Source of the DNA: Mansonella perstans
Lineage: Eukaryota; Nematoda; Chromadorea; Rhabditida; Onchocercidae
DNA: 64,000 nucleotides
Direction: 5' to 3'
NCBI GenBank assembly: GCA_037074765.1
Contig: JBAMDO010000573.1
Span: forward strand, 434,001-498,000
The notes below the pieces were generated by a model. The model was given only the letters and a program-made list of their open reading frames with translations. It did no database searches and was not told the DNA's origin. Shown in pieces: positions 1-13,901 of this stretch (position 1 is the stretch's first letter; the number at the start of each line of letters is the position of its first letter). A program made the translations under genes and the position numbers.

Positions 1-33
1 GCTTAAATTGTGAACATTTCTAATCACTGGGTA

Positions 34-53
34 TATATATATATATATATATA
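34..53. repeat. (TA)n microsatellite
   Basis: About ten uninterrupted TA dinucleotides near the left edge of the window. Simple repeat with no associated gene visible. Confidence 0.9.
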
Positions 54-592
54 TACAGATATGCCTGGCATATGTATTATATGTATGAAAGCTAACCAGA
101 CAGAAGGAACAGCACTTGAGGGATTGCTGTGAGGTAGGACAACGGAACTCATTCATCATGAACATTCATCGTTGTGCATTTCCATAGCATATTTTGTGAC
201 TCGTGACAAAGAACTCAAATTTCGACGATTAAAAATTCTTCTGCTGCAAATAATAAAAAGCATAGAATTTTTTGCGATGGATTTTTAAACCTGTTTGAAT
301 CTTTTCATAGATTAAACAGAAACAGAAATATCTAAATAAAGGAACTTTAACTCACTAAAAAGATTTCTTACCTTCATGAAGCAATTAATGTTTCAAGTAC
401 TTTAATTGGAATCAACAACATAATGATTCGCATATCCAAAAATTCCGTGTTATCGTGCTACTGCAATTCCACCTATATATATCCAAACTAGATAGCTTTC
501 ATTGCCTCCTTAAAGTCATCGGGAGGAAATCTCTTCTGATTTCCAGACTGATCTTCCTAATCAAAAATAAGCATCATAGTACTTTCTTTCAG

Positions 593-661
593 CAAAGCAT
601 CTCAGCTACATCTTCAGCTGTTCATTCTGATAGAGTGCAAGATTCTGATGACGATCAATGA
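593..661 (+). CDS. Possible terminal coding exon of an upstream gene (partial)
   Basis: A strong splice acceptor (ACTTTCTTTCAG) is followed at once by an open 22-codon stretch ending in TGA. The stretch is Ser/Thr-rich and finishes with the acidic tail DSDDDQ. This looks like the last exon of a plus-strand gene whose earlier exons lie outside the window or are not recognisable. No domain is visible and the product cannot be named. A chance open frame behind a good acceptor is a real alternative. Confidence 0.3.
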   Translation, partial: QSISATSSAVHSDRVQDSDDDQ

Positions 662-2032
662 CTGCTGCAGCAGCTTGCTTTTAATTTATAAAACCAATGC
701 TTTCAAATTATTCCGAAATATATTACATTTTCAAGCAGTTATGTATGTTGTGCAAAAATAATTGATCTATATTTCGACTATCATATTTCGAAGAGGGATT
801 GGAAAAAAAATCTGTACTATGACAGAATTTTAACATCCTAATACTGTGTAAACTATTTCCTAGAACTTTGAGGAATTTCAAGATATCCGTAAAATCTTAA
901 TTGATGGACATGTTTTAGCTTTACTTCACAAAATCGAATAAACTTTTACTTTTGTAGTGATCTCTCGGTTGCAAGGTCACAGTGATTTAATACTGCGTTT
1001 AAATGAATGTAAATATCTAATTGCAGGAACAAATAGCTATCTTCCAAAAATGTGTTATGACTGATAGAAAGATGGTAAAATGCAAAAATTATTCAATTGA
1101 TACTTAGGTAGTATGATAATTTGTACATATCAGATGAGAATGATAAAATAGTGAGATGATGGTGGTGAAGAATTGAACGACACCGACGACGAACGATCAA
1201 CGTCGATTCAGCAATTGACACTGAACTTGCAGAAGGAAAGTGAGTCACCAATGTAGAATAGAGACAAATAGATATGAACCAGCAAACATGCCCTTCTCTC
1301 TAGAGGACATGCTGGTTGAAAATGATGACAGTGTAGCTTCCTTCCTCTTGCATTCACAATGATGACACCTATACGAAAGTGCAGCAGCAGCTTCCTTCTC
1401 GTCGAAAAAAAAAAAAAAAAAAAAAAACAACATGTACCCGTTTAAAAACGTCCGTGTTATGCCCTTTTCCGTGATGATTTTACGTAATTTGTTCAATTCT
1501 TTGACAAATATCCGCAATTCTTTCTTATATTTCAATTTTAATATCTTAAATCTTGAAGAATTTGATAGAATTATAACCACTGACTAATTGCTAACATTAT
1601 GAAGAAAGTTCCAAAGTGAATTAGAAAGAGGAAACATTTTTTTTCATCTTCTTCTCTTCCTTTATTTTAAAAAAAAAAGAGAACAAATAGTTGAGAAAAG
1701 GAATGATGAAGTCACCCTGAAAAGGGTTGAAAGTTTTAGTGCACTTCGGGTATATGTGCATATATTGCCTTCTTACTTTTGCTATATGTACCCTTCAAGT
1801 CTGCCTTTTTATCATAGCTTTCGTACTTGTCACTTAGTTTCTCTTCATCCCGCCTCCCGCAAAAGTGTACATTTATTAGGATGCAGTCAGGCATGTATTT
1901 ATTGCCAGCAGACAGACATATATCATCAGCAGGTGAAAGAAGAAGCAAATACTATATCGATTACAGGGAGAGAAATGGAACGTTCAGGAAATCCGGAACG
2001 AACAAGAAGCAGTGGTGGAATGTTATCGTTAT
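662..2032. other. Intergenic, AT-rich, no gene seen
   Basis: No convincing exon was found. A run of A lies at about 1407-1428. Short open frames on both strands are low-complexity and lack paired splice sites. Confidence 0.5.
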
Positions 2033-2038
2033 TGACAC

Positions 2039-2069
<31 letters not shown>

Positions 2070-2096
2070 TACGCACACGCACACGCACACACACAT
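2033..2096. repeat. (CA)n-type microsatellite
   Basis: Imperfect CA/TACA/CACG repeats over about 64 bp. The overlapping His/Thr-rich open frames are produced by the repeat and are not genes. Confidence 0.9.
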
Positions 2097-2611
2097 CAAC
2101 AGTAAAATACATTTGCTTCTACATATTCTACAACACTTCCTAGAAATTACGTTGTAACTACAAATGCGACAAATGGCATCAATTGATCTAATAGGTTTCT
2201 TTACTTATTTATGTCTTAAACAGGCTGAATGGAAGATGAAGTATCGATGATCAAATTTGAATGGTTTAAAAGTGCATTCAGAAAGCATCAAAGATTATTT
2301 ATAGCATGTAATCACATCGTATCTTTTTACCTTTTTTTGAACTTTTTCGACAAAGCATTTTATTTAAAAATATTTCTACGATCATTTGTCATACAATTTC
2401 AAAGGAAGAAATCAATGAAACAAAAGACAAATTTCAAAAGTATTATTTGATTTTGTGAATTGATCGAAGTTTCATAAGTATTACAATTTTTCTCTATTAA
2501 TATCAGTGAAAGTTTACATTACGTCTGTGATATGTCTGTGATATGCATGCAATTCATTCACTCTCACTCACAATTAACAAATCATCAATCATCACTTTTT
2601 CAGTCAATTCG

Positions 2612-2886
2612 ATGATGATCGATTACGAAGCATTTGTAAGTATCCATTAGAATTGAATTTCATCTTCGTTCAATTTGTCAATCTCAACAAATTTAGTTTT
2701 CCTGAAGATTGAAGATAGCTGAGGATTTTGTCTGTGAAAAGTTCTTCATTGCAGAATTCAACATTAATGTTGATCCTTCTTTCGTCATTTATTAACTGTC
2801 TATATGGATTAATTACTGTTAAAAATTTCATCATTTAGCATGATGCTCATCAAATATTACTCGAGCAAATTCCTGAAATGAAATTT
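2612..2886 (+). CDS. Possible two small 5' exons of an unidentified gene (partial)
   Basis: Exon A (2612-2635) begins with ATG eight bases after a TTTTTCAG acceptor, as expected for a trans-spliced first exon. It encodes MMIDYEAF and ends at a consensus GTAAGT donor in phase 0. Exon B (2839-2886) follows a CATCATTTAG acceptor in the matching phase, encodes HDAHQILLEQIPEMKF and ends at a GTTAAA donor. The phase agreement and splice signals are encouraging, but no continuation could be found and the family is not recognised. It could be the start of a gene with long introns or a coincidence. Confidence 0.3.
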
Positions 2887-5800
2887 GTTAAAACTTTTGC
2901 ATACAGTTACTTTATAGCCATTAAACAGTATCGGGCATTTTTAATTTTTTATCTTCTGTCCAGTATTGAAAAGTCCTTCAATTATATTCATTCAGTATTG
3001 TTACATATATGCATCATAACTGTGTGATTCGTTGCTATACAAGGATCAAAATGACTATTTTGAACTTGAGTTTTCGAATAAATAAAAAGAAAAAGAAAAC
3101 AGGTCTTTGCAATTACTGTTCTTTCTAGAAGCCCGTGTGTTAATCGCATAAAAATTAGGGCAAATTTATGAAAATACATTGACAACTTATTAAATTTGTA
3201 ATAATGAAAAGGCTAATAAAGCTAAAGCAAATAGATGGATGAAGGATAGACGAGGCATCCTATGGATTTTTGTTTTCAACAAAAAAATTCGTGCCTATCC
3301 TATCTAAATAGGTATATTTTGTTGGTTGATGATTTGTGTAATTTCGGAAGCGCAATCTAACCATCAACTGGCTGATGGAAATTTGCTGAGTCATTTTCTC
3401 TTTTAAGCTGAAAATCTAACAATTATGAATGATTATCTCGTCCTGCATGCATTGAAAAAACATTGTTTATGCTATGCTTTTGTCCTAAATTTAAATTGTA
3501 GTTTTGGTTTAGAAATTGATACTATTTTGCCACTTTTAAGTCCAAATTCACACATCTAAGCAACGTTAAATTAAAAAAGAAAGAAACAAAAATGAAAGAA
3601 ATTAACATCTTACCTTCTGACTTTGCTAGCGCTATCTCTCATATATCGCTTTGTCGACTACTTTCAAAGTTTTCTTGAAAAAATTGAGTAAGTATGGATT
3701 ATCTTCTATGGAATTGTTGATGAAAGTCATTTTGAAAGATTCTTATTTAGTTCTCTATTTGTCTATCTCATGAAGCATATCTAGTAAGTCGTCAGAAATT
3801 AAAAAAATCTTCCATTTGTTGTGAAGAAGGGTAAAAAAGCTTAAAATCCAATTTTCTTAAAACAAATGTAATCCGAAATGAATGGCTTCTGTAATGCAGT
3901 AATAGTTCAATGGAAAAGACCTCAAAAGATGAGACACGAGAAGAAAAGACCTTAAAAGATGAGATACGAGACACCTAATAATGTTTGTCAAGTCATTTTA
4001 TGCATTATAAATACATATTCCAGTTCTCATTCAGCCTCTTTGTGACTTGAAATAATTTAGAAAAAATAAACGTAAGAGCAATATTTAAAAAAACAATCGA
4101 AAATTGTTAAGATATGATGATAAAAAGAGTTTAAAAGCTGTTTTGGCTTTGATGTTATTGTTCATTTAGGAAAAACTAATTTCATAAAAAGTTTAGATTT
4201 ACGAAAATTCTTGAAATTTCAATATTTATTCATAACAATATCAACTGTAAGAAAGTGACATTTTTGAAATCGCTTGCTACCGACGCACCTAAATATAGGT
4301 TAATTGAAAATAGAAAACATTTACCTTTTGATTTAAAAGCATTTACCTTTTGATTTAAAACAATAGATCTAAGATAATAATTAATGATCACTCTAACTAC
4401 AAACTGATATTTACTTTTTGCCGTGTTTCTTTCGTCCACCTTATCAAGCTTCTGAAATTGAAATATCTATTCATTTAAATCAAAAGCAAAAATGGGCATC
4501 CTGAAATATTTCAATTTAGTCTACATTAATGCTTCTGGTACATCGGTTTTAATTTTACATTATATTGTGATCTGTATTATAATGGTGTGAACGACTAAAC
4601 AGAAATTAATTCTGGAAAGATTCAACTACTAAAATGTTACTTCAAGCTTCTCTAATGTAACATTATTAACGAAAGAACGATTTTCCTGAATGTTTCTGGA
4701 GAATTTGAATTTATTATTTTCAATTAATTCATACTTTCGAAAGATGTTATTGCTATTATGAAGCACCTATAAAATTTTTGAAATAATGGCTTTCCTATTT
4801 AATTTTTATGGGCATATGAAACCTTGTGGAAAACGAGATTTCAGAGGCAGTTCAATAAGATGAAAAAATAAAAATGATTTAATTGTATAAAGATAAAAAA
4901 TTAAAAATGATTTAATTGTGGTCATCGTTTAAAAAAGTGTGTAAATGAATCTTTCTGAAGCATATGGATTAACTTACAAACAACATAAAAATCAATTTTC
5001 GATCTTTGATGGTCATTTATGGATCTAGAAAGTTGCTAATAAATCGGTTGGATAAGAAATAAATTGTATACTATTTATGAAAATATGAAATTCTAATTTC
5101 CAGAAATAAAAAGCTATGAAATAAAATTTTACAGCTTAACCAGAAAGTAATTAGATAAACGACTAAATTACTAAGAAATTTTCATCCCTTTCTAAGGACA
5201 GATGCCTTTTGTTTTCAGCATGCAAATGCTCCCCTAATATTTGCCATTCTCAAACGATTCTAATATTCTATCACTGAACTACTGCAATCCTGCAATTAAA
5301 GAGAAAACTTGATGATATAAATTTTTCGTTTGAAATGAAACGATATGATGATAAATAGTAAGTTGAACAGCGGCACTACTTTTTTATGTGCAAGTGCTGT
5401 AGCATTGGTTTTGATATGACAGCGAAAAAATGAGCTAAATTTTAAGGATTGCGCTGGGTCCTAAAGCTTTATTAACTAAAAATAAACGATAGGTGCGGCG
5501 ACAAAGTAAAAAATACTGCGGCGACAAAAGTCATGTAAGAAAAAACAAATAATTTTCAGAAACTTAGTGGATTTAGTAAATCTTTTGCGAATGATTCGAT
5601 TTCTCAATCGAAATTCAATCTATATCATATTATTGATTGGAAGCATGAAGCTGGCATGTGATATTATCAAGAATATTTCTGCACTATTTGAGTACGATTT
5701 ATCATTGTGAGCAGTTCAAAAAACTGTTACTGTCAGTCTGGAGAATATTTACATCTATCGTTTCAAGTGATTAATTTCGTGAGTGTCCAATTAATGAGTG

Positions 5801-8636
5801 GCAGTGCTTATCTGGCTTCAAATTAACTGAAAGTGTTAATTAACCGTACCACACAATTTTAGTCAAACAGACTCTGTCCTCCCCTCCCCTCCCCCCCATT
5901 AGTTAAAAAATTCTAAAATTTCACTGTAGTTCTATTAATCCAGAAAATGCAGCAACGCTCAACTTTCTCATCAGAGTGTAAAATTTTTTTACACACTTGT
6001 TGAAAAAATCAAAAAACCGTTGAAAAATTTTCATTTATGATTGCCATGATACTTATCAATCAAATTATTCATCTTGAATAGAATCAAGGTACGAGAATTT
6101 CTTATTGGAATTATATGTTTAATTCATGTAGAGAATGGATTTGAATCATTTACCTTCAAAATTCTTTTGTGATACCATATGAAAAACCAGTCTTTCAATA
6201 TCATTCGAATCATATGACAACTATTTCCAAAATCTTTCGTTCACAATCAAAATACATTTATGTTACTGTTACTTATTTTCACGTCAAATTTTCAAGTGCG
6301 TTTAGCATTGCGTATGCTCTTCCACTTTTTCCGTACAATGGACAATGATTAGTTTCTGTAAAATAACGCTGAACGATTCGTTCTTTTACGTCAAAAACTG
6401 ATTATTAATCATTATGTCTTCTACTTCGTTCTATTTATTAACAAAAAAGAATATATCAATGCAAGTTAGCAAATAAAAACTAAAATTATACTTAGGGAGT
6501 CTGCCAAATAATTCTTTTCCTGATTTTTGACTTGTATTTGCGATGATGCTGTTTCTCCGTTATTCGAACATCTGAAATAATTTATGAAATTGCAATTTTT
6601 TTTATTAATTTAACTATTTTGATTTGTTTTTTATAGGATTTCAGCTGCCCATCTTTTTTCACGTTTTTGATCTTTATTAACTCATCCCAGATACTTTTTT
6701 TGTATTGACAAATTTGATTATTAGATAGAAAGGCGATCCGGATAGAACAAATTGTTTCCACTCATGCTTTTCTTTACTCTATCAAAGGATCAGTTATTTC
6801 TGTCTATAATGATGATATGGAATAAATCAGTCTCTTTTTTTCTTGTGAATTTGGAATGTCTTCTCACATTTTATAAAAATTTGAATTTGATTCTCATCGT
6901 CAATTAGCATATTTTTATAATTCGTTTATTTGATGGTGGAAGAAAAATTTTTGAGCGATTTTTCAATATCAATATCCACATTTGTACTCTTTTGGAATTC
7001 ATATGTGTTTTTTGGAATTCATGTATATATTGACGTATGGAAGTGTCAAAAATTATTAGAGCGTACTTCATTCAAATTTGTCAAATCATAGCCTATTGGC
7101 ATTAGCGCTGTCAATCTTGAAAAAGCTACCTGCACTGCTGAGGATTAATAGATATTTTGAAGAACAAAAACTTAGCTGCTACTTTTTCTTCTTTCTGGAT
7201 ATATTAAAAAAAATCATATTTTAAAATTCCGTCAAGGAAATTACTTTAAATTAAACTATTAAGCAAAGAGTTAACAATTTTTTTAATACATCTGAGGTAA
7301 AATGGAATTTTAAGACAATGTGAAAAGGGATATCAACTCACTTCATCAATTCTTATGATAACAACAACACAGTCAGATATAACACTAAAAAAGTCGGAAT
7401 TTTGAAATCCTTGAAATTTTGAGAAACTGAAAACTTAATATTCTTTGAATGCTACGAAATTTGTTCAAGATTTGTAAATGAATATAGTGGTAAGCGGAGC
7501 ATTTTTTTTAATTTCTGAATTCTTTTAGCAAATCATGAGTGTAATTAAGCACCGAGACTTCCTACATTTGTGGATTATTTTCACTGTTTGTTTTAGGCAC
7601 AAACAAATCGCAAATTCAATTTTTATGCTAAAAATAATTTTTATTCATAATAGAAATACAGAATCTCTGCCAGTCTTTCTTCGATGTAATCATTAACCAA
7701 GCAGCTGTCTTTCCAAGTGCATTCACCTCAAATTGAGTTTTAACTGCTTTTTTCTACCGCATGAATACAAACGTATTTGTTGAAATAACAACTGATCGAT
7801 GAAACAACGAGTGATGAAGTAGTATTTCTTTTTCACTATGTTTTTCCACTCAAATTCCAAATTTATGCTGTGTGTAATTGTTTTTACTTCCACCCTCCCA
7901 TCTCTTACAGTTTAAAAGTTTCACTCATCATTCCATACCTTTTTAAAACCATCTTTGAAATTAATACATGAAGTTATTGATTGATATATTGAATACGTAT
8001 GTAGAATGGATAAATGAAAATTTTTCGTCATTTCCTACAATTTTTTGCTTCAGCATCTAAAAATTGTTTCTTAAAATGAAAAAAACTATCACAGCTTTAT
8101 TCTATAAATGATTAATATACATGTGATAATTTCTGAAAGCTAAATTAACTAGTCAGTCGTAATTTAAATACTAGCAATACCTCTGAAAAGGCTCCAAAAA
8201 TTAATGAGTAAATTATATGCTTAATTTAAATTTTTTATTTGCAAATCAAGCTTTTTCCTGCTATTCCTGATTTTTTAGATAGCAATTAGCATGAAAGCAA
8301 TTGAAAGGGCTTGTCAAATTATTTTGGTTTAAAGGATATTGTCGCAAAAGTAAAATGATTTAGAGATGGGTGCAGTCATATTTATAGATTGTGTTAAATA
8401 TGCATTTCTTATTTTGCTTTCATCAAAAAAAATTTCATATCAAGTTCAAGCTTGAGAACAGAATTTCAAACTTGATTTTATATCATAAATCGTCATGGTA
8501 GAGAGTGAAAGAATCTGATGCAATTAATGTTGTTATTAATTGAGAGAATAAATTATTCAACTATAACAATCCCATTGACTGTTTATTGAAAGTAAAGAAA
8601 AATGCTAATGAAATTCTAATTAAAATTGTTGTTTCA
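2887..8636. other. Long AT-rich intergenic region, no gene seen
   Basis: No exon chain, RNA gene or coding-like codon pattern was recognised. The stretch contains small tandem duplications: a ~31-bp unit twice at about 3913-3972, a 19-bp unit twice at about 4321-4358, and a repeated AAAAATGATTTAATTG at about 4871-4918. There is also a C-rich tract at 5879-5898. Confidence 0.5.
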
Positions 8637-8658
8637 GGCATAATCTTTTGATAAGTTT

Positions 8659-11600
8659 ATGGATTCAGTTAGAAAAGTAGATGGCTATGTCCTTCCTGCA
8701 GTCGATAGTCAATCGTAAAGAGGAAAGTAAGCATAACAATTCTGTTATGTTGTGAATCAAACCATAGAAAGCAAACATTTCTCAAAGTTGGTCTTCTTGC
8801 TTCTTATTTAGCAGCATTATTTTGATTAAACTGATTGTCAAAGCATGCCATCGTCTGAACTTCACATTGGGAAGCGAGTCAAGTGAAAAAAATAAGTGCT
8901 GGGTCAAAAGCAAATAGTAGAATTCAAAAGCTGCGCTTATAAAGCGTAACTTTCAGTAATATCGCGGATAATTCCAGTTGCTTTTTTTCATTTGCGAAAT
9001 TTGTGGGAAACAATAAATTGTAGAACAGCGTTTCTTTTCAAAATTTAAATCTCGTTTTACGACTCTATCTAACTCTCAACCAAATATGCCTTTTTTAAAA
9101 ATCAAATATTAAAAGTGTGGTACTTCTCATTCGTTAAGAAAACAATGAATGTGTCAAGTTGAAGTTCGATTTCAGGATGAATTGATGGATCAGGAGTAAT
9201 TTATATTGTAGCGCCACTTTTCTTATTACTGATTTATGAAATTAGTTTTTAGGTGCAAAAACTTATGCGCAAATAGGAATAGAAGAAAGTGACCTCAAAC
9301 CATTGATGACAGAATCATCGATTGTCGAAAAAGGTAAATAACATTATTTAAAAAGAACGATCTTTTCCCACGGCACGGTTAACAAATTTAAGTTTATCAC
9401 TAATATTTGTAGGAATTTTTTTAATTGAATTTTCGTTCGTTATTATTTTTAGTTTCTATTTTTACTATCTCTTTTTCAAACCTACAAATGATTAGTTCAC
9501 AACATCCAAAACATAGTTTTCACTATAACAAATTCAATTTATTTAATTTTTTCTTGCCGCTCAAATTTTTTAATTTGTTTCGGTTATATTTATGAAAATA
9601 TTTGTAGAAGTTTCCGAATCGATAAACCTGAATGTCGCACAGGTATGGCCGTGTCGATACTGTGGTATAATGCTTGGTATTTGTCATTTACCAATTGGTA
9701 TCGCATTACTTATATTTGATGTCATTACCAATAATATTTCGGAAACAACGTTTGCTGTAACAGCGTCACTGTCATTTATCGTCTGTGGAATTTTCTCATT
9801 TATTTCGGCAAGGTGAAATTTCTTTTTCCAATGAATCTTCTAACTTCCTCTTGATAAGGGATCACTTTAATTTTTTTATTTGTTGCAAGGACCGAAAAAC
9901 ATCAAAACAATTAATTATGTTAGCTTTGAAATAAACTTTAATTAAAACTTTTAATCTATTAGTTCAATTTAGAGTAGCATTATAATATGAAAAAAAAAAC
10001 ACTTCTAACAGAAAATTCAATTCGGTTTTGACTGATATAATATTTGAGCTTTCATCTCTTCTACAAGTTAGATAATTCTAGGCCAGTAAAATTGTTGAAA
10101 ACATTACGTGCATATCGCTATTTACTTCGATTCTTGGCCTTTTTAATTACAAACTAAGCACAGGACACAGGACAATGAATTTTTTAAGTAAGATCAAGGT
10201 GAAGAGGAAGTTGTAAGCTAACAATGGGTGATGTCACAAAGGGATATCGGTACTTATAATATAGTACCACAAACCGAATAAATTTTTATCGCCAACAAAC
10301 GAATTAAAATATAGCATTAAAAAACAAAAAAGGAAACAGTAATCACTGCCTTTCACTCGGATCATATTTTGGTTATTGGATCGCCGTTCGCGAACTACTA
10401 CAGTAATGAAAAAGTCGATGTAGATATTAAAGGATTATCCCAAGAGACAAATCGTTGTACAATTGAAATATTAACTAAAAGTGGTTTTAGGAGATTAGAT
10501 CAACCAGCACAATTATTACTGCTGTTCTTTTCAATATTTTCCATGGCAATAAGCTTAACAATGTTTGTGGATAGTGCCGCTTTAGTAAATTACAACTGTG
10601 ATCGAGGCCAGTGCTATGAAGTATTAAGTAACGTTCATGTTGTTCTCCTCTGCTTCGGTCTGGTCGAATGTTAGTTCGATCTTTTTATTAATTACTCGCA
10701 GAAAAATCCAATCCTAAATAATTAAAGTTTAAACTTTATTCCTTTAAATTTTTCTTTTCTATGCTTCCATATTATTTGTTACTATACTTTACTGTTTCTG
10801 ACGCAATACAATTGATATTTGTTAATATCATCAAAGAAGATGTTTACAGCACTTTCTTTTATTGTCTACAATCTTTGACATAAAATTTCACAGGAAAATC
10901 CGAACTTGTTGAAAAAAACACGTTAGACGAAACTTTTTTTGATATTATTCAAACTTGCATATGCGTGCGTGTGGGAGGAAGATAGAAATGTTGCTTAACG
11001 GTAAATAATCTGGTAATTGTCGTAATAGTTATTAAAATGTTATGAAAGCTTATCACTGAATATCAGATTTGGTTAAGCAAAAAAAAAAAAAGAACAATGT
11101 TGGTGCCCGGATAAATTCCGGAACTTTTCTATTATAGAAGTTTATTATTGTCAAATCAAATTCTGAATCTTTTATAATGTAAAAAAAAATTTGAATTTTT
11201 TTGATTTTTTTTCGAGCAAAATTATTATTTATTATCAGAACAAATTTTAGCAAAATAAAAATGAATTTCAGCTATCATAAGTTTTGCAACAATGATTATT
11301 TGCTTTCGGTCATTGAGACATGCTTATCGAGTAAGAAAAGCAAGTTCGCCATATAGTACATTGATTGAAGGGCACTACGATGCTTTTTATCTTATGCCAA
11401 GGTTTTTTTCTGGATTATTATATTTTTGTGAAATTATTATACCAAATAAGAATACCTCTTTTAGCAAAATACTTTTTATTTCTTCTTGATCGCAAATGAG
11501 TGATGCTTAATTTGAAAAAATTGCCAGTTTGATAAACAAACGTTGTTGTTTGTTCAGTTGGTTTAAATGAGTTAATTGAATGAAGTTAATGGTAACAAGA

Positions 11601-11672
11601 AGAAAAGTATTGCTCTTTTGCAGGAAAATAAGAATCCAGAAAAACAACTTGAAATCTGGAATGTCCAACTGA
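8659..11672 (+). CDS. Four-pass membrane protein, nematode-type, unidentified
   Basis: Exons read as 8659-8714 (start, junction uncertain), 9253-9333, 9608-9812, 10404-10669, 11272-11401 and 11624-11672 (stop). From the second exon on, intron phases agree throughout. The ATG at 8659 lies 21 bases after a GTTTCAG acceptor, consistent with SL trans-splicing, but its GTAAAG donor is in the wrong phase for the next exon, so the N-terminus is provisional. The product has a short polar N-terminus and four hydrophobic segments: one beginning YCGIMLGICHLPIGIALL, one around FAVTASLSFIVCGIFSF, one around LLLLFFSIFSMAISLTMFV and one around VLLCFGLVESIISFATMI. A Cys-containing loop lies between TM3 and TM4. 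The topology resembles tetraspan/MS4A/MARVEL families, but no diagnostic tetraspanin CCG motif is seen, so no family is assigned. The TM2-TM3 intron carries a dispersed repeat. Confidence 0.65.
9838..10337. mobile_element. Dispersed ~0.5-kb repeat, copy 1 (MITE-like, non-coding)
   Basis: This segment, inside an intron of the four-pass membrane protein gene, matches the reverse complement of 25931-26424 over almost its whole length. Shared blocks include GACACAGGACAATGAATT, the AACAATGGGTGATGT region, and CGCCAACAAACGAATTAAAA. It has no open frame. One end, better preserved in the other copy, reads GGTTCCCAACC and resembles hAT-family termini. Non-autonomous DNA transposon is the best guess. 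Confidence 0.7.
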
Positions 11673-13865
11673 ATGTCCAGGTGAACAAGACTTTGGTCAC
11701 AATATTCTTCTTTGTGATAAATAATCTTTCATGTCAATAAATGAAAACATATCAAACAAAATTATTTGTGTAGCATCATTCATTTGGTGAAAATCAACCA
11801 GATTAGCTGAGATTCCCTGATGAATGCACGCTCTAATAAAACTCAATGAGTAGATCAATTGTAGATAATATATGAACCTCTGGGGATTTTTTGAGGTGCA
11901 AATTATCAATGAGATAATATTGCAAGTTCATTTTTAAACGAATTATTGATTTAGATACCAATATAACAAATCTTCAAGAAGCAGCATTTCTCGGTCTCTC
12001 TCTCTCTCTGTCTCTCTCTGAAATTCTGCTAAATAATTCATCTAATTTTCATAGACCTAATTTCATAAACAAAATGTGATTTACTTCAATTAATATTATG
12101 CCCTCCTCTATCAGGTTATATTAATGATAAGGTCTATCTAAAAACACCATACTGATTATTCTATAAAAAAGAATATACCTAATAAACAGTTGTAGTATTC
12201 AGCATCGTGAAAATTAAAAAAAAATCAAACACCATACTGATTATAAATCGTACTGATTATAAATCAAACACCATACTGATTATAAATCGACGAGAAAAAT
12301 ATTAAGCAACAAAGTGTAAAAGTTGCATGAATTTTTTGAGCTAATTTAAGCACAGAAAAAAAAAGAAATAGTAAAATGAAGCTGACGAATTAAAATAAGA
12401 TAAAACTATTAAAGTTGACGAATTAAATAAAATAAAACTATTACTGATAAATATAAAATAAAACTCTTACTGCATAATGAAACTAACACTTTTACACTGA
12501 ACTCAGAAAATTCACGTTTCCGAATCTGGAATGGTCATTTCGTTGAATTATCAACAAAAAATGACCAGTTTAACTGTCTGGAATGGTCATTTCGTCGAAT
12601 TATCAACAAAAAATGACCAGTTTAACTGGTAATGCTGTCTTATTAACCTATGATATATTCCCATGTAACCACGGATATACAACAAAGATGATATTTACTG
12701 AAGCAATGGACAATAAAGCTGCACAATGCAGCTAGCTTCACGGAGCGACAACATGAGTTGCATTGTGTTATTGATCAATGAAGTTTGGGCCGCATTTCTG
12801 TTTGTGCTTTATCGGAATTGAAAGGGTGGTTAGGTAATTACTGTTGGATTGCGGTACGGTACATGGAAATGAATTGATAATGTGCTGAAATGCCTAAATT
12901 AAAGGTACTTCGTCGAAGCGCAAGCATTATTTTGGCAAAGGTACTCAATTGAATTGGCGAGAAATCAGAATTTCTCATTTTATCAGTAAATAAAAACCAC
13001 GTAGATAAAGCATTGCTTTTATCAGGTGATAAGGGCTCAACAGTGATAATCGATCAATGATATTTGCCAAAAAGCAGAATGTGATACTTGTGGAATCGTA
13101 GCTTAACAAAGCTTTATGAAAATGATGGAATTAATATCACAAGATTAAGCCTAAATCTTTTTTAATATTCCTGGGCTTATTTTTCTATACTGTAATGTAC
13201 TGGGACAGATACTACAGTTTATGGTTGATTTAATTACAAGGAGATCGGAAGTGTACTTTGACAATAAATTAATACACCTCAATGTGGTTAATTCCCTCTG
13301 AAATAGAAAAATTAAAGAAGGATTTCTTTTTAAGTATTCTTTACGTATTCATCTTCATAAAAATCGTTCTCTCACTAACAAAGAAATAAATTTCAGTTGA
13401 AAATTTTGCTGCACTTTGTTTCGAAGAGATATTTCCAAGTTGCTGTTAGTATTAACGATGACTCAAACGATATTATCAGATGATTTGATTTATCGCTCTT
13501 GATGATGCATTCATTATTTGATACATAAAGAAATCAGGTCAGTCCAAAAAAACATAGTTTAAAGGGATTCGATACAGTGTACTTGTAACCTTGATTAAGT
13601 GGCAAAAATATCATGAACATTGAGCAACTCGTGGTGAAATATGAAGTCGTAGCGCTTCATACAATGCTCATAAATATATATCACAATAACTTCATAAAGT
13701 GTCAACGTGATGGTATACGTTAGAGAATTACATGGAAATATTTTGTATAATTATTCTCATTATTTTGGTTCTGTTTTACTTCATCACAGAATTTGTGATG
13801 AATTTGAAAAATGAATCCGCCTCAAAGGTTGGGGCAGATTTTTAAAGCTGTAAGCCAAATTGAGT
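11673..13865. other. Intergenic region rich in short tandem duplications
   Basis: No gene seen. It holds a (TC)n tract at about 11996-12018, repeats of ACCATACTGATTATAAATC at about 12210-12290, AAATAAAATAAAACTATTA-type repeats at about 12400-12470, and a 52-bp direct duplication listed separately. Confidence 0.5.
12526..12629. repeat. 52-bp direct tandem duplication with internal dyad
   Basis: Two adjacent 52-bp units (12526-12577 and 12578-12629) are nearly identical. Each contains GGTCATTT and, 18 bases later, its inverted complement AAATGACC, so each unit can form a short hairpin. Confidence 0.85.
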
Positions 13866-13901
13866 TGCTTCAGAGTAGCAGAGTGCTTTGTGTATCATTA
13901 T

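Noticed and set aside
1245..1580. 111-codon minus-strand open frame
   Set aside because: It runs through a poly-A/poly-T tract (a stretch of Phe residues) and has no splice context or domain.
1756..2157. Two overlapping plus-strand frames of 92 and 133 codons
   Set aside because: Their length comes from the (CA)n microsatellite, giving His/Thr/Tyr repeats; not protein-like.
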